A stretch of 64,000 bases of DNA from Embleya hyalina (GCF_003967355.1 NZ_BIFH01000034.1:62001-126000); one strand, 5' to 3'; positions 42,300-51,870 are shown, counted from the stretch's first letter. Made by a program: numbers and translations. Notes: a model not told the origin generated them from the letters alone.

Positions 42300-45224
42300 A
42301 TGCCGGATGAATCGGGTGGCTTACTGGCGATCAGAGGCGACCATGCCGCCCTGCTGGGCGTGTTGTGGGGCAAATCGGCAGGCAAGGCGGGTGGGCGCGT
42401 CAATCTGTTGCTGTCGCACCTGCTGGACACGGCCGCCGTGGCGGAGTTGATCTGGGATCGATTCCTGGCTCCGTCGACCCGCCGCACGCTCGACGAGTTG
42501 GCGGGTGGGGAGACGAGGGGGAAGCGGCTGTTCTGTTGGTTGTGTGCCGTACACGATGTCGGCAAGGCGACGCCGCCTTTCCAGCAGATGGATCGCGCGG
42601 GTTCCTTGGCCGTGCGGGCAGTCGGCCTCGGGTGGCGGAAGGAAGCCGGGCCGAGGCAGTGGAGGCACGATCGGGCGGGTGGTCGCGTGCTGATCGATCG
42701 GTTGCGGGCCTCCGGTTGGCGGGATGAGCACGTCGACTGGGTATGGCCGCTCGTGGCCGGGCATCATGGGCTCTTCCCGTCCGCGGGGTCTCTGGCCCTG
42801 CGGGGGAGCAAGCGCACTCTCCTCAACGGCGACGCGCGGTGGGAGGTCGCTCAACGGGCCTTGCTGGAAGCGGTGACCGCCGCACTCGGGTACGGGTCCG
42901 TGGACGAGGTCGAGCCGGTGCGAGTGCCCTCTCGGGCAACGCAGTTGCAGGTCAGTGGGTTGATCGTCATGGCGGATTGGATCGCCAGCGACGAGAGGCA
43001 CTTCGTGGGCATCGACGACTTGGCGTCGTTGGGCATGAAGGTCTCGCGCGAGCGCGCCGCCAGGGCCTGGGAGGAGCTGGGGCTCAGGGGTGGCTGGGGT
43101 CGTCTGCCGCTTCCCGGCGAGGATGTGTTCCGGGAGCGATTCGACGAACAGCCGCGGCCGTCGCAGGCCATGGTGTTGCGGGCTGCGCATGCGATGGCCG
43201 AGCCGGGATTGTTGATCGTCGAGGCTCCGATGGGCGAGGGGAAGACGAAGGCCGCGTTCCTCGCGGCGGAGGTCCTGGCCGCTCGGTTCGGCGCGGACGG
43301 GGTGTTCATGGGGATGCCGACCCAGGCCACCTGTGATCCGATGTTCGATCGGATGCGCGACTGGTTGCGCGGCATCGATCCCAAACTCGTGTCCCAGGTC
43401 GCTCTCCTGCACGGCAAGAGTAGGTTCAATCCCGAGTGGAAGGAGCAGATCGACGCGGGCGCGGGATCCATGGGCGGGCGTTTCGCGAGTGTCGACGAGT
43501 TCGGCCTCGATTGTTGCGACGATCCCTACCTGGACGGTGGTGGCACGGTCGCCCAGGCGCTCGCCGGCTGGTTCCTCGGGCGCCATCGGGGCCTGCTGGC
43601 ACCCTTCGTCGTCGGCACGATCGACCAGTTGTTGTTCGCGGCGACGCGTACGAAGCACGTGATGCTCCGTATGGCCGGGCTCGCGGGCAAGGTCGTCGTT
43701 CTCGACGAAGTGCACGCCGCGGACGTGTACATGTCGCAGTTCCTGCAGGAGGCGCTCCGGTGGCTCGGTCAGGCCCGCGTCCCGGTCGTGATGTTGTCCG
43801 CGACCCTCGCGCCCGCGCAGCGGCACGCGTTGGTGGGCGCCTACCTGGCGGGGGCGGCGTCCCGCACCGAGTGCGACCTGTCCGGCTGGGTCGAACCGCA
43901 GGGGTATCCGTGCGCGACGTCGGCCTGGTGGGACGGGGAACGGGCCCGGTTCGGTGTCGACGCCGCGCCCGCGTGGCGCGAGGCGGCCCTGCGGGCGGAC
44001 GAGTCGCTTCCCGCGGTCCGACTCGAAGTGTTGCCGGAGACGGTGATCGGAAGCGACGACGCCCTCGAGGACGCGCAGCGCCGCGTGGACGAGGAGGTCG
44101 CGGACCTGCTGGTGGAGCGGCTCGCCGAGGGCGGCTGTGCCCTGGTCATCCGCAACACGGTCGCGCGAGCCCAGTCGTTGGCGAAGGTCCTGTACGAGCG
44201 GTTCGCAGAGGATGAGGTCGACCTGTTGCACGGCCGGTTGACCGTGCGGGCGCGAGCCGATCGGACCCGGGCCGCCCTGAACGCACTCGGAACATCCGGC
44301 GAAGGTGACGACCGCCCGGCCCGATGGGTGCTGGTGGCGACGCAGTTGGCCGAGCAGTCCTTCGATGTCGACGCGGATCTGCTGATCACGGATCTGGCCC
44401 CGGTCGACCTGTTGCTGCAGCGGATCGGAAGGTTGCATCGTCACACCGGTACGGCCCGCCCGTGCGGTCTGCGCGAACCCCGCGTCGTGGTGACCGGGTT
44501 CGCGCCCGCCGACGACGGACCACCGGACCTGCTCGGGGCGTCCGAGGGGATCTACGGGCGCTGGCCCCTGCTCCGGACCGCGGCGCTCGTCCTCGACGCC
44601 GCCGCGCACGACGGGTGGCGTGTACCCGCGCAGGTCCCCGAACTCGTCGGTCGTGTATACGGCGAAACTCACGACGTCGTCCCGGCGGCGTGGCGGTCTG
44701 CGGAGGACGAGGCCCGTCTGCTGTGGGAGGACACCAGACGCGAGCGCATCGAGGACGCCGAGCGGTACCTGTTGACCCGAACCGGCGAGCACGAGAACAC
44801 CACCCTCGAGGGGCTGCACTTCGCGGGCGCTTTGGACGGGGGCGAGCGTCGACTCCAGGCCGTCGTGCGCGACGGCCGACCCGGCGTCGAGGCCGTCCTG
44901 GTGGTTCGGGAACCGGGCGGCGGGTACCGTACGCCGGCCGGTCGCGCCCTGTCGGTGAACGGGGACGTCGCCGAGGCGCTGCTCGACGAGGTGCTGGGCG
45001 GGACGGTGCGGCTGTCCGCGGGCCAGAGCCTGGCCGCCCAAAAGGAGCTGGAGCCACTGCCCGGCTGGCGGGGCGACCCCTGGCTGCAGTACAGCCCGGC
45101 TCTCGTCGTGGACGCCGAGGGGTGGGCGGAAGTCGGCGGTTACACCCTGCGGTACGACCCCGTGCTCGGGCTCGTGCAGGAAAGCGCCCCGGACTTCGCA
45201 GGCCGGGCCGAGAGACGGAGGTAG
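42300..45224 (+). CDS. cas3: Cas3 helicase-nuclease, type I-E
   Basis: 974 residues from ATG 42300. The HD nuclease half shows HLLD (His 40), HDVGK (85-89) and GHHG (154-157). The helicase half shows Walker A APMGEGKT (309-316), DEVH (469-472), SAT (500-502) and the motif VI segment QRIGRLHRH. In type I-E it is recruited to Cascade-bound DNA, unwinds it and degrades one strand. All catalytic motifs appear intact. It is separated from cas8e by 220 bp that hold a hairpin terminator and a CRISPR-like mini-element. Confidence 0.97.
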   Translation: MPDESGGLLAIRGDHAALLGVLWGKSAGKAGGRVNLLLSHLLDTAAVAELIWDRFLAPSTRRTLDELAGGETRGKRLFCWLCAVHDVGKATPPFQQMDRAGSLAVRAVGLGWRKEAGPRQWRHDRAGGRVLIDRLRASGWRDEHVDWVWPLVAGHHGLFPSAGSLALRGSKRTLLNGDARWEVAQRALLEAVTAALGYGSVDEVEPVRVPSRATQLQVSGLIVMADWIASDERHFVGIDDLASLGMKVSRERAARAWEELGLRGGWGRLPLPGEDVFRERFDEQPRPSQAMVLRAAHAMAEPGLLIVEAPMGEGKTKAAFLAAEVLAARFGADGVFMGMPTQATCDPMFDRMRDWLRGIDPKLVSQVALLHGKSRFNPEWKEQIDAGAGSMGGRFASVDEFGLDCCDDPYLDGGGTVAQALAGWFLGRHRGLLAPFVVGTIDQLLFAATRTKHVMLRMAGLAGKVVVLDEVHAADVYMSQFLQEALRWLGQARVPVVMLSATLAPAQRHALVGAYLAGAASRTECDLSGWVEPQGYPCATSAWWDGERARFGVDAAPAWREAALRADESLPAVRLEVLPETVIGSDDALEDAQRRVDEEVADLLVERLAEGGCALVIRNTVARAQSLAKVLYERFAEDEVDLLHGRLTVRARADRTRAALNALGTSGEGDDRPARWVLVATQLAEQSFDVDADLLITDLAPVDLLLQRIGRLHRHTGTARPCGLREPRVVVTGFAPADDGPPDLLGASEGIYGRWPLLRTAALVLDAAAHDGWRVPAQVPELVGRVYGETHDVVPAAWRSAEDEARLLWEDTRRERIEDAERYLLTRTGEHENTTLEGLHFAGALDGGERRLQAVVRDGRPGVEAVLVVREPGGGYRTPAGRALSVNGDVAEALLDEVLGGTVRLSAGQSLAAQKELEPLPGWRGDPWLQYSPALVVDAEGWAEVGGYTLRYDPVLGLVQESAPDFAGRAERRR

Positions 45225-45226
45225 GC

Positions 45227-45262
45227 GCGGGCCGGGACCGTCCGACGACGACCCCGGCCCGC
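45227..45262 (+). terminator. Hairpin after cas3, overlapping a CRISPR-like repeat
   Basis: GCGGGCCGGG (45227-45236) pairs with CCCGGCCCGC (45253-45262). The right arm overlaps the first CRISPR-like repeat at 45256-45283, so the two RNA structures are mutually exclusive in a read-through transcript. Confidence 0.6.
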
Positions 45263-45347
45263 CCCCGCGAACGCGGGGCCCACCCGTCGACCCGACTCGG
45301 TGCGAGACACGGACACGGGTCATCCCCGCGATCGGCGCGGGGCCTAC
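45256..45347 (-). CRISPR. Two-repeat, one-spacer CRISPR-like element between cas3 and cas8e
   Basis: 45256-45283 ends CCCCCGCGAACGCGGGGCCC-AC and 45317-45347 reads GGGTCATCCCCGCG then CGCGGGGCCTAC. Both keep the palindrome and flanks of the I-E repeats of this locus with a few changes; the second has a 3-base longer loop. The segment between them is exactly 33 bases, the spacer length of the arrays here. Polarity matches the minus-strand arrays. It could make a crRNA-like RNA that directs Cascade to regulate cas genes, or be an array remnant. The repeat likeness and spacing are directly visible; the role is inference. Confidence 0.55.
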
Positions 45348-45444
45348 GGCGGATTCTCGCATTCCGCCCCGTCGCTCCGGCCGAATGTGCCAGGGTTTTT
45401 TTCCGAAACCTCTTTTAGACATGGACAGTTGGGGGCTATTCAGC
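45348..45444 (+). promoter_or_regulatory. Probable promoter and ribosome site of the Cascade operon
   Basis: This short stretch has T-rich tracts (GGGTTTTTTTCCG near 45395) unusual for the region and GGGGGCTATTCAGC before ATG 45445. The long gap from cas3 suggests separate transcription of cas8e to cas2. Confidence 0.5.
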
Positions 45445-47136
45445 ATGCCCGCATTCAGCCTGGTCGACGACCCGTGGCTGACCCTCGCCCCGAGGGGCGG
45501 AGGCCCTCCCGAACTCCACCCGGGACGCCACGCCCTGATCCACGCCGACGAGTTCGAGACACTCGTCGTCGACCTTCCCACCCAGGCACCGGCACTGCTC
45601 AGACAGTTCCTCCTGCCGATCGTCCGGGCCGCGCTCGGCCCACCCGGCGGCCGCGCCGGGTGGCTCGAGCGCTTTCGCGCCGGCGCGTTCGACAAAGACG
45701 AGAAGGAACGGCTGAACGCCTATCTGGACACCCATCGCGACCGGTTCGACCTCTTCCATCCGACGCACCCGTTCGCGCAGGTCGCGGGGCTGCGCACGGC
45801 CAAGGACGAGACCAAGGGCTCCGCGCTGCTCGTCGCGACCGCCGCCACCGGCAACAACGTGCCCCTGTTCGCGTCGCGGACGGAGGGCGACCCGCTGCCG
45901 CTCACCCCGGCCGAGGCCGCCCACTGGCTGCTGCACACCCACTGCTGGGACACCGCCGCGATCAAGACCGGCGCCGCCGACGACGACCAGGCGAAGGCGG
46001 GCAAGACGACGGGCAACCCGACCGGCCCCCTCGGACAACTCGGCGTCGTGGTTCCGACCGGCCGCACCCTGTACGAGACCCTCCTGCTGAACACCCCGTA
46101 TCGCACGGGCGCCATCCCCGGCGACAAACCGCAGTGGGAACAACCGCCGGCCGGACACACCTGGAAGACCCGCGCGGCACACGGCCTGTCGGACCTGTGG
46201 ACCTGGCAGTCCCGCAGGATCCGCCTCGTGCCCGAGGAGACGCACGACGGCACGGTCCGGGTCACCCGCGTGATCATCACCGCAGGTGATCGACTCAAGG
46301 AAACCCCCGACTTCGAACCGCACACCGCCTGGTCCATCCCCCCGACCGGCAGGAAGTCCCCCCAGACACCCATGCGTCGCCCGCGTCGCCACCAACCGGG
46401 GAAGGCGGCCTGGCGCGGCCTGGACGCCCTCCTGGAAGCGGACGTACGAACGTCCACCGGGCCGGGCAAGAGCTCCGCCGGCTTCGAGACCAGCGTCCTG
46501 GTGGACCAACTCCGCGACCTCGGCGACGCATTGCCCACCGACCACCCCGTTCAACTGGAGATGACCGGGATCTCGTACGGGACACAATCGGCCGTCGTCG
46601 ACGACGTCCTCTTCGACGCCATCCCCCTGCCCCTCACCGCACTCGCCGCCGACAGCCCCGCCCGCGACGCCCTCCTCGAAGCCGCCGAACAGGCCGAGGA
46701 ACTCGCCCGCGCGATCAACCACCTCTCGGCCGACCTGCGCCGGGCCGCGGGCGCCGACCCCATCCCCTGGGACAAGGGCCAACGACCCGGCGAACTGCTC
46801 CTGCACGCCCTGGACCCCCTGATGCGTCGCCTGCTCGCCGGCCTGCGCAGCGCCGCAGACGACGCCGACCTCGTCGAACGCGGCCTGCTCGCCTGGGAAC
46901 AACTCGCCCTGCGGCACGCGCACGACATCGCGGATCGGGTCGTCACCGCCGCCGCGCCGGGCGTGTTCGCGGGCCGCACCGTCGACGACAACGGCCGCGA
47001 ACGCACCTACCGCCTGGCCACCGCCGACGACAACTTCCGATTCCAGCTCCGACGGACCCTCACCCGGGCCACCGAGACCGCACGCCGCGACACCGCCGCG
47101 AACACACACGACGAGGACGAGGATGACGACACCTGA
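45445..47136 (+). CDS. cas8e: Cas8e (Cse1/CasA), Cascade large subunit
   Basis: 563 residues from ATG 45445: the N-terminus FSLVDDPWLTLAPRGGG is the Cse1 signature, and ATG 45421 lacks a ribosome site. Other Cse1 features are LFHPTHPFAQVAGLR and a helical C-terminal four-helix region. The subunit recognises the PAM and recruits Cas3. The next gene starts 14 bp before its stop, so the two are coupled. Length fits the family. Confidence 0.95.
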   Translation: MPAFSLVDDPWLTLAPRGGGPPELHPGRHALIHADEFETLVVDLPTQAPALLRQFLLPIVRAALGPPGGRAGWLERFRAGAFDKDEKERLNAYLDTHRDRFDLFHPTHPFAQVAGLRTAKDETKGSALLVATAATGNNVPLFASRTEGDPLPLTPAEAAHWLLHTHCWDTAAIKTGAADDDQAKAGKTTGNPTGPLGQLGVVVPTGRTLYETLLLNTPYRTGAIPGDKPQWEQPPAGHTWKTRAAHGLSDLWTWQSRRIRLVPEETHDGTVRVTRVIITAGDRLKETPDFEPHTAWSIPPTGRKSPQTPMRRPRRHQPGKAAWRGLDALLEADVRTSTGPGKSSAGFETSVLVDQLRDLGDALPTDHPVQLEMTGISYGTQSAVVDDVLFDAIPLPLTALAADSPARDALLEAAEQAEELARAINHLSADLRRAAGADPIPWDKGQRPGELLLHALDPLMRRLLAGLRSAADDADLVERGLLAWEQLALRHAHDIADRVVTAAAPGVFAGRTVDDNGRERTYRLATADDNFRFQLRRTLTRATETARRDTAANTHDEDEDDDT

Positions 47137-47722
47137 CATCGAACGACGCGAACGGTACTGGGACACCCGTATCGGCGTCGACGGCCGTTGGCGCGTCGAC
47201 CACGCCACCGGATACGTCGGGCCGCCGCCCGGGGCCGACCTCGCGGCGATGCGCACCGGACTGGGACGCACCCCGGGCGAGGCATGGGCCGTGTGGACGT
47301 TCAGCGTGTCCGAGGTCGACGAACACCTCGCCCGCCAGGACCGCATGTCCGCCGAACAACGAGCGGAACACGCCGCGCTGGCCCTGTACGGCCTCCACCA
47401 GCAGTCGCAGTCCACCCCGATGCACAAGTCCGGAGTACGCCCCGGACAGGCCCTGCGCGCCCTGCGGGCCACCGGGAAGTTCAGCGAACAGGCCGTCGAC
47501 CGACGCGTCGACGCCGCCGCCACCGCCACCCGGGCCGAGGCGCTGCACATCCACCTCCGCGGCCTGGTCACCCAACTCCGAGCCGTCGCCCAACCCCTCG
47601 ACTACAACACCCTGCTGGAAGACCTGCGCGAATTCGAACATCCGGACGGCCGCCGCCGGGTCCGCAGGCGCTGGGGCCGCGACTACTACGGCTGGAAACC
47701 GGACGCCGACCCCACACCGTGA
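47123..47722 (+). CDS. cas11: Cas11e (Cse2/CasB), Cascade small subunit
   Basis: 199 residues, helical and basic, with Cse2-type segments ALYGLHQQSQSTPMHKSG and DYNTLLEDLREFEHPDGRRRVRRRWGRDYY split by short loops. It forms the belly dimer that stabilises the crRNA and target strands. It overlaps cas8e by 14 bp and precedes cas7e in the standard I-E order. Confidence 0.95.
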   Translation: MTTPDIERRERYWDTRIGVDGRWRVDHATGYVGPPPGADLAAMRTGLGRTPGEAWAVWTFSVSEVDEHLARQDRMSAEQRAEHAALALYGLHQQSQSTPMHKSGVRPGQALRALRATGKFSEQAVDRRVDAAATATRAEALHIHLRGLVTQLRAVAQPLDYNTLLEDLREFEHPDGRRRVRRRWGRDYYGWKPDADPTP

Positions 47723-47814
47723 CGACCACGCCACCGGACGATTCCCTCGATCCCGCCCCGTACGTCCCACCCGTTCCAACCGCTCGAACCGTTCCACCGA
47801 ACCCCGGAGAGATC

Positions 47815-48945
47815 ATGACCGCCGCACCGCTGTACATCGACATCCACATCCTGCAGACCGTCCCACCCGCCAACCTCAACCGCGACGACCAGGGCAACCC
47901 CAAGGAGGCCTACTTCGGCGGCGTCCGCCGCGCCCGCGTCTCCTCCCAGGCATGGAAACGCGCCACCCGCATGCAATTCGCCTCCCACCAGCCCGAAGGC
48001 GAACAGGGCACCCGCACCAAGCGCATCGCCACCGAACTCGCCACCCGCCTCGCCCGCACCGGCGTCGACGGCGAACAGGCACAACGCCTCGCCACCGCCC
48101 TGCTCACCCCCCTGGGCGTCAAACCCGGCAAGAAGGCCGGCGACACCGCCTACCTGCTGTTCTACGGCCACCACCAAGTGGAGAACATCGTCGACCTCGT
48201 CGCCGACCGGGCCACCGACCTCGTCGCACTGGACGACACCGACCTCGTCGACGCAGTGAAGAACCTGCCCGTCGCCGACACACTCCGCACCGGACACCCC
48301 ATGGACGTCGCCCTGTTCGGCCGCATGGTCGCCGACATCCCCTCCCTCAACGTCGACGCCGCCACCCAGGTCGCCCACGCCCTGTCCACCCACGCCGTCG
48401 AACTCGAATTCGACTACTACACCGCCGTCGACGACCAAAACACCGCCGAGGAAACCGGCGCCGGAATGATCGGCACCGTCGGCTTCAACTCCGCCACCCT
48501 CTACCGCTACGCCACCATCGGCCTCCACCAACTCGAGGACAACCTCGGCGACACCGACGCCGCCATCGACGCCACACGACTGTTCGTCCAGGACTTCGCC
48601 CGCGCCGTACCCTCCGGCCACCAGAACACCTTCGCCCACCGCACCCTGCCCAACCTCGTCGCCGTCGCCATCCGCACCGACCAACCCGTCAACCTCGTCT
48701 CCGCGTTCGAGGAACCCGTCCCCGGCACCGACGGCATCGCCGCCGACTCCGCCATCCGCCTCGCCGACGAATACGCCCGCGTCACCCAGGCGTGGGGCGG
48801 CCCGGAACACATCGACGTGTGCCACACCTTCGACACCAAATCCCCCGCCGGCGCACGACTCGCGGAGGTCTTCGGCGACACGAAACCGTTCCCCACGCTG
48901 CTCACCGGCCTCACCGCCCGACTCCAGGCCAGGACGAACGCGTGA
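47815..48945 (+). CDS. cas7e: Cas7e (Cse4/CasC), Cascade backbone
   Basis: 376 residues from ATG 47815 with GGAGAG upstream; an earlier GTG would add an unrelated tail. Family segments: YIDIHILQTVPPANLNRDD, GGVRRARVSSQAWKRATR and a C-terminal DVCHTFDTKSPAGARL. Six copies normally wrap the crRNA. Stop and the cas5e start overlap by 4 bp (GTGA). Confidence 0.97.
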   Translation: MTAAPLYIDIHILQTVPPANLNRDDQGNPKEAYFGGVRRARVSSQAWKRATRMQFASHQPEGEQGTRTKRIATELATRLARTGVDGEQAQRLATALLTPLGVKPGKKAGDTAYLLFYGHHQVENIVDLVADRATDLVALDDTDLVDAVKNLPVADTLRTGHPMDVALFGRMVADIPSLNVDAATQVAHALSTHAVELEFDYYTAVDDQNTAEETGAGMIGTVGFNSATLYRYATIGLHQLEDNLGDTDAAIDATRLFVQDFARAVPSGHQNTFAHRTLPNLVAVAIRTDQPVNLVSAFEEPVPGTDGIAADSAIRLADEYARVTQAWGGPEHIDVCHTFDTKSPAGARLAEVFGDTKPFPTLLTGLTARLQARTNA

Positions 48946-49727
48946 CCACCGACCACCTCGTACTCCTGCTGCGCCTCGCCGGGCCGATGCAGTCCTGGGG
49001 CGACCGCAGCGCGTTCAACCGCCGCGAGACCCGCCCCGAACCCACCAAATCAGGCGTCGTCGGACTCCTCGCCGCCGCCGCCGGCCGCCGCCGCGAGGCC
49101 GACATCACCGACCTGGCCGAGCTGCGGCTCGGCGTACGCGTCGACCAGGCCGGATCACTGATGCGCGACTACCACACCGTCAGCGACTACCGCGGGCAAC
49201 CCTTGCCCCAAGCGGGCGTATCTGCCAAAGGCATCCAGAAGCCGACCTCACCCGCCAAACACACCCACATCACGCAACGCTTCTACCTCCAGGACGCCGT
49301 CTTCGTCGCCGGCATCGAAGGACCCGCCGACCTGATCACGACACTGGGCACCGCCGTCTCCAACCCGGCGTTCCCACTCGCACTCGGCCGCCGCTCGTGC
49401 GTACCCACACAACCCGTGAACCTCGGACTGCGCCCGACCGACCTCGAGACCGCACTGATCACCGAGCCCTGGCAGATCGGCGACCACGCCCGCCGACGCC
49501 AGGCCCGCAAGGGCCGCCCCGCCACCGTGCAACTGGCCGCGACCCTCGACGACCCCGACGGCGACGACGTCGCCCACGACCGCCCCGTCTCCTTCGACCC
49601 GCTGCGCCGCGCGTTCACGAGCCGCCGCATCCGCCACGCCTGGTTGACCGTTCCGTCCGGATTCGACAACCCGGATCCGGACGCGCGCTCCGCCGGCCAC
49701 GACCCCTTCGCACTCCTGGACTGGTGA
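48942..49727 (+). CDS. cas5e: Cas5e (CasD), crRNA 5'-handle subunit
   Basis: 261 residues from GTG 48942. RAMP fold with the N-terminal LVLLLRLAGPMQSWGDRSAF motif, PTKSGVVGLLAAAAGR and a beta-hairpin region with KHTHITQRFYLQDAVF. It caps the crRNA 5' handle. It overlaps cas7e by 4 bp and is followed at once by cas6e. Confidence 0.96.
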   Translation: MTTDHLVLLLRLAGPMQSWGDRSAFNRRETRPEPTKSGVVGLLAAAAGRRREADITDLAELRLGVRVDQAGSLMRDYHTVSDYRGQPLPQAGVSAKGIQKPTSPAKHTHITQRFYLQDAVFVAGIEGPADLITTLGTAVSNPAFPLALGRRSCVPTQPVNLGLRPTDLETALITEPWQIGDHARRRQARKGRPATVQLAATLDDPDGDDVAHDRPVSFDPLRRAFTSRRIRHAWLTVPSGFDNPDPDARSAGHDPFALLDW

Positions 49728-49732
49728 CCCTC

Positions 49733-50491
49733 ATGCCCTACCTGTCCCGCGTCCGGCTCAACCCGCTGCGCGGCGAGAGCCGGACGCTGCTGGCGAATCC
49801 GCGCGCGATGCGCGGTGCCGTGCTGGGCGGCGTCGCCGAACGACCCACCGAGGAACGCGTCCTGTGGCGACTGGACACGGACAACCCACGACGGCCGATG
49901 CTGTTCGTCCTCACCGAGTCCAAGCCCGACTGGACACACATCGTCGAACGCGCGGGCTGGCCCGACGCCGACGGCGAACACGCCGCCGTACGCGACTACA
50001 CACCGCTCCTCGCACGGATCGCGGTCGGCCGCGAGTTCGCCTTCCGACTCACCGCGAACCCCGTACAGAACACGAGCACACCGCAGGCGCCCTCGACCAT
50101 CCAGGGCAAACGCAAGTCCGCGGGCCACACGCGATCCTTCCGCATCGGACACCGCACCGCCGCCGACCAGACGGCCTGGTTCCTCAAGCGCTGCGAACGC
50201 TGGGGATTTACGGTCCCGGACGCACGCACGGACCCCGCGGCACCGGGGCTCGACGCCCCAGAAAGCGGCGAGGCCGCACGTGAAGTCCGGATCACCGCAC
50301 GGCAACGCCACTCGTTCGGCAAGAACGGCCGCGGCGAATCTCCGGTGGTCCTGACCACGGCCACGTTCGAGGGACGGCTGCGCGTGACCGACGCCGCCCT
50401 GTTCGCGGAAAGACTGGTCGGGGGCATCGGCCCGGGAAAGGCCTACGGCTGCGGCCTGATGACCCTCGCCGCGCTGCCGGAAGGATCCTGA
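49733..50491 (+). CDS. cas6e: Cas6e (CasE), pre-crRNA processing endonuclease
   Basis: 252 residues from ATG 49733 (MPYLSRVRLNPL); GTG 49724, overlapping the cas5e stop, is an alternative. The C-terminal glycine-rich loop GGIGPGKAYGCGLMTLA is diagnostic. It cleaves the repeat hairpin to give mature crRNAs, so it should process the arrays here if their repeats keep the stem. Confidence 0.96.
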   Translation: MPYLSRVRLNPLRGESRTLLANPRAMRGAVLGGVAERPTEERVLWRLDTDNPRRPMLFVLTESKPDWTHIVERAGWPDADGEHAAVRDYTPLLARIAVGREFAFRLTANPVQNTSTPQAPSTIQGKRKSAGHTRSFRIGHRTAADQTAWFLKRCERWGFTVPDARTDPAAPGLDAPESGEAAREVRITARQRHSFGKNGRGESPVVLTTATFEGRLRVTDAALFAERLVGGIGPGKAYGCGLMTLAALPEGS

Positions 50492-50493
50492 AC

Positions 50494-51516
50494 GTGCCCG
50501 ACATCTGGTGGAAGGCCCACCCGCACGACCTGCACCGCCTGGTCGATCGCGTCTCCAGCGTGTACGTCGAACGCAGCCACGTCGACCGCGACGACAACGC
50601 CGTCGTCGTCATCAACAAACGGGAGACCGTACGCGTCCCGGCCGCGATGATCGCCGTCATGCTGCTCGGACCCGGCACCCGCGTCACCCACCAGGCGATC
50701 GCGGTCCTCGCCGATTCCGGCACGGCGGTGTGCTGGGTCGGGGAACGAGGCGTCCGTCTGTACGCCACCGGCATCGGCCCCGCACGAGGCGCCGGACTGT
50801 TGCACCGGCAGGCATGGCTGGTGACCCGACCCAGGGAACGACTCGCCGTCGCCCGCGCGATGTACGGCATGCGCTTCCCCGGTGAGGACGTGTCGAAGGC
50901 CACGATGCAGGTGCTGCGCGGACGCGAAGGCAGACGAATGCGTGACGTGTACAAGGCCGAATCGGAACGTACCGGGGTGCCGTGGAAGCGCCGCGAATAC
51001 CGCGCGGGGGACGCCTTCGCGGCCGGAGACGACGTCAACCGGCTGTACTCGGCGGCGAATGCCGCGCTGTACGGCATCAGCCACGCCGTCATCGTGGGCC
51101 TGGGCGCGAGCCCGGGCCTGGGCTTCGTCCACACCGGGACGGCAACGTCGTTCGTCCAGGACGTCGCCGACCTCTACAAGGCCGAGTACTCGGTCCCCCT
51201 GGCGTTCGATCTCGCGGCCAAGGGCCTCGTCGACGAACGCGACGCACGCGTCGGCCTGCGGGAACTCATCGTCCGCGACAAACTCCTGGGGAGAATCGTC
51301 GACGACGTCAAAGCACTGCTGACGCCCCAGGGAGTCGAAATCCCGGACGTCGAGGCCAACGAACTCTGGGACGATCAGACCGGCACCGTCGCCGGCGGCG
51401 TCGACTACGGCGGGGACGACACGCCGGACCTCGTCCGAGAGGCCTCGATGGGAGAGGACCACATCACCATCCTGGGCCCCGACTTCGACGAACCCACCGA
51501 GGGCGGGAGACAGTGA
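50494..51516 (+). CDS. cas1: Cas1e, adaptation integrase
   Basis: 340 residues from GTG 50494, 2 bp after cas6e. Signature segments YVERSHVDRDDNAVVV, VGERGVRLYATG, SAANAALYGISHAVI and GFVHTGTATSFVQDVADLYK, with the catalytic Glu, His and Asp positions of Cas1 present. A C-terminal tail of about 40 acidic residues is longer than in E. coli. It integrates new spacers with Cas2 at the leader end. Confidence 0.97.
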   Translation: MPDIWWKAHPHDLHRLVDRVSSVYVERSHVDRDDNAVVVINKRETVRVPAAMIAVMLLGPGTRVTHQAIAVLADSGTAVCWVGERGVRLYATGIGPARGAGLLHRQAWLVTRPRERLAVARAMYGMRFPGEDVSKATMQVLRGREGRRMRDVYKAESERTGVPWKRREYRAGDAFAAGDDVNRLYSAANAALYGISHAVIVGLGASPGLGFVHTGTATSFVQDVADLYKAEYSVPLAFDLAAKGLVDERDARVGLRELIVRDKLLGRIVDDVKALLTPQGVEIPDVEANELWDDQTGTVAGGVDYGGDDTPDLVREASMGEDHITILGPDFDEPTEGGRQ

Positions 51517-51791
51517 CGGTCATCGTGCTCATCGCCGTCCCGGAAGGCCTGCGCGGCCACCTCACCCGCTGGATGGTCGAAGTCAACGCCGGCGTCTTCG
51601 TCGGCACCCCCAGTCGCCGCGTACGCGACCGCCTCTGGCAACTTCTGACCGAGCGCATCCGGGACGGACAGGCCGTAATGGCCGAACCGGCGAACAACGA
51701 ACAGGGCTGGGCCGTTCGCACGGCCGGCCGCGATCGCTGGCGACCGACGGACTTCGACGGACTGATCCTGTCGGCACGTCCCGGAAAGTGA
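51513..51791 (+). CDS. cas2: Cas2e, adaptation subunit
   Basis: 92 residues from GTG 51513, overlapping cas1 by 4 bp. Type I-E Cas2 fold: VTVIVLIAVPEGLRGHLTRW, VGTPSRRVRDRLWQLL and a C-terminal TAGRDRWRPTDFDGL. It bridges two Cas1 dimers. The array-1 leader follows directly. Confidence 0.96.
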   Translation: MTVIVLIAVPEGLRGHLTRWMVEVNAGVFVGTPSRRVRDRLWQLLTERIRDGQAVMAEPANNEQGWAVRTAGRDRWRPTDFDGLILSARPGK

Positions 51792-51870
51792 AGACATCAA
51801 TAGGTGTGGTGGCATGATGCAACTAAATGAAATTCGTGTTACCTGCCGGTAGAAGCCCAGTTCAGGCAGC
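51792..51870 (+). promoter_or_regulatory. Leader of CRISPR array 1
   Basis: AT-richer segment between cas2 and the first repeat. Its core (GGTGGCATGATGCAAC, then GTTAC and GGTAGAA) is the reverse complement of the leaders of arrays 3-6, which fixes array orientation. It should carry the array promoter and adaptation signals. Confidence 0.85.

Noticed and set aside
42321-45695. 1124-codon open frame on the minus strand across cas3
   Set aside because: It is antisense to a well-conserved cas3 with all catalytic motifs. Long antisense frames are expected at this GC content.
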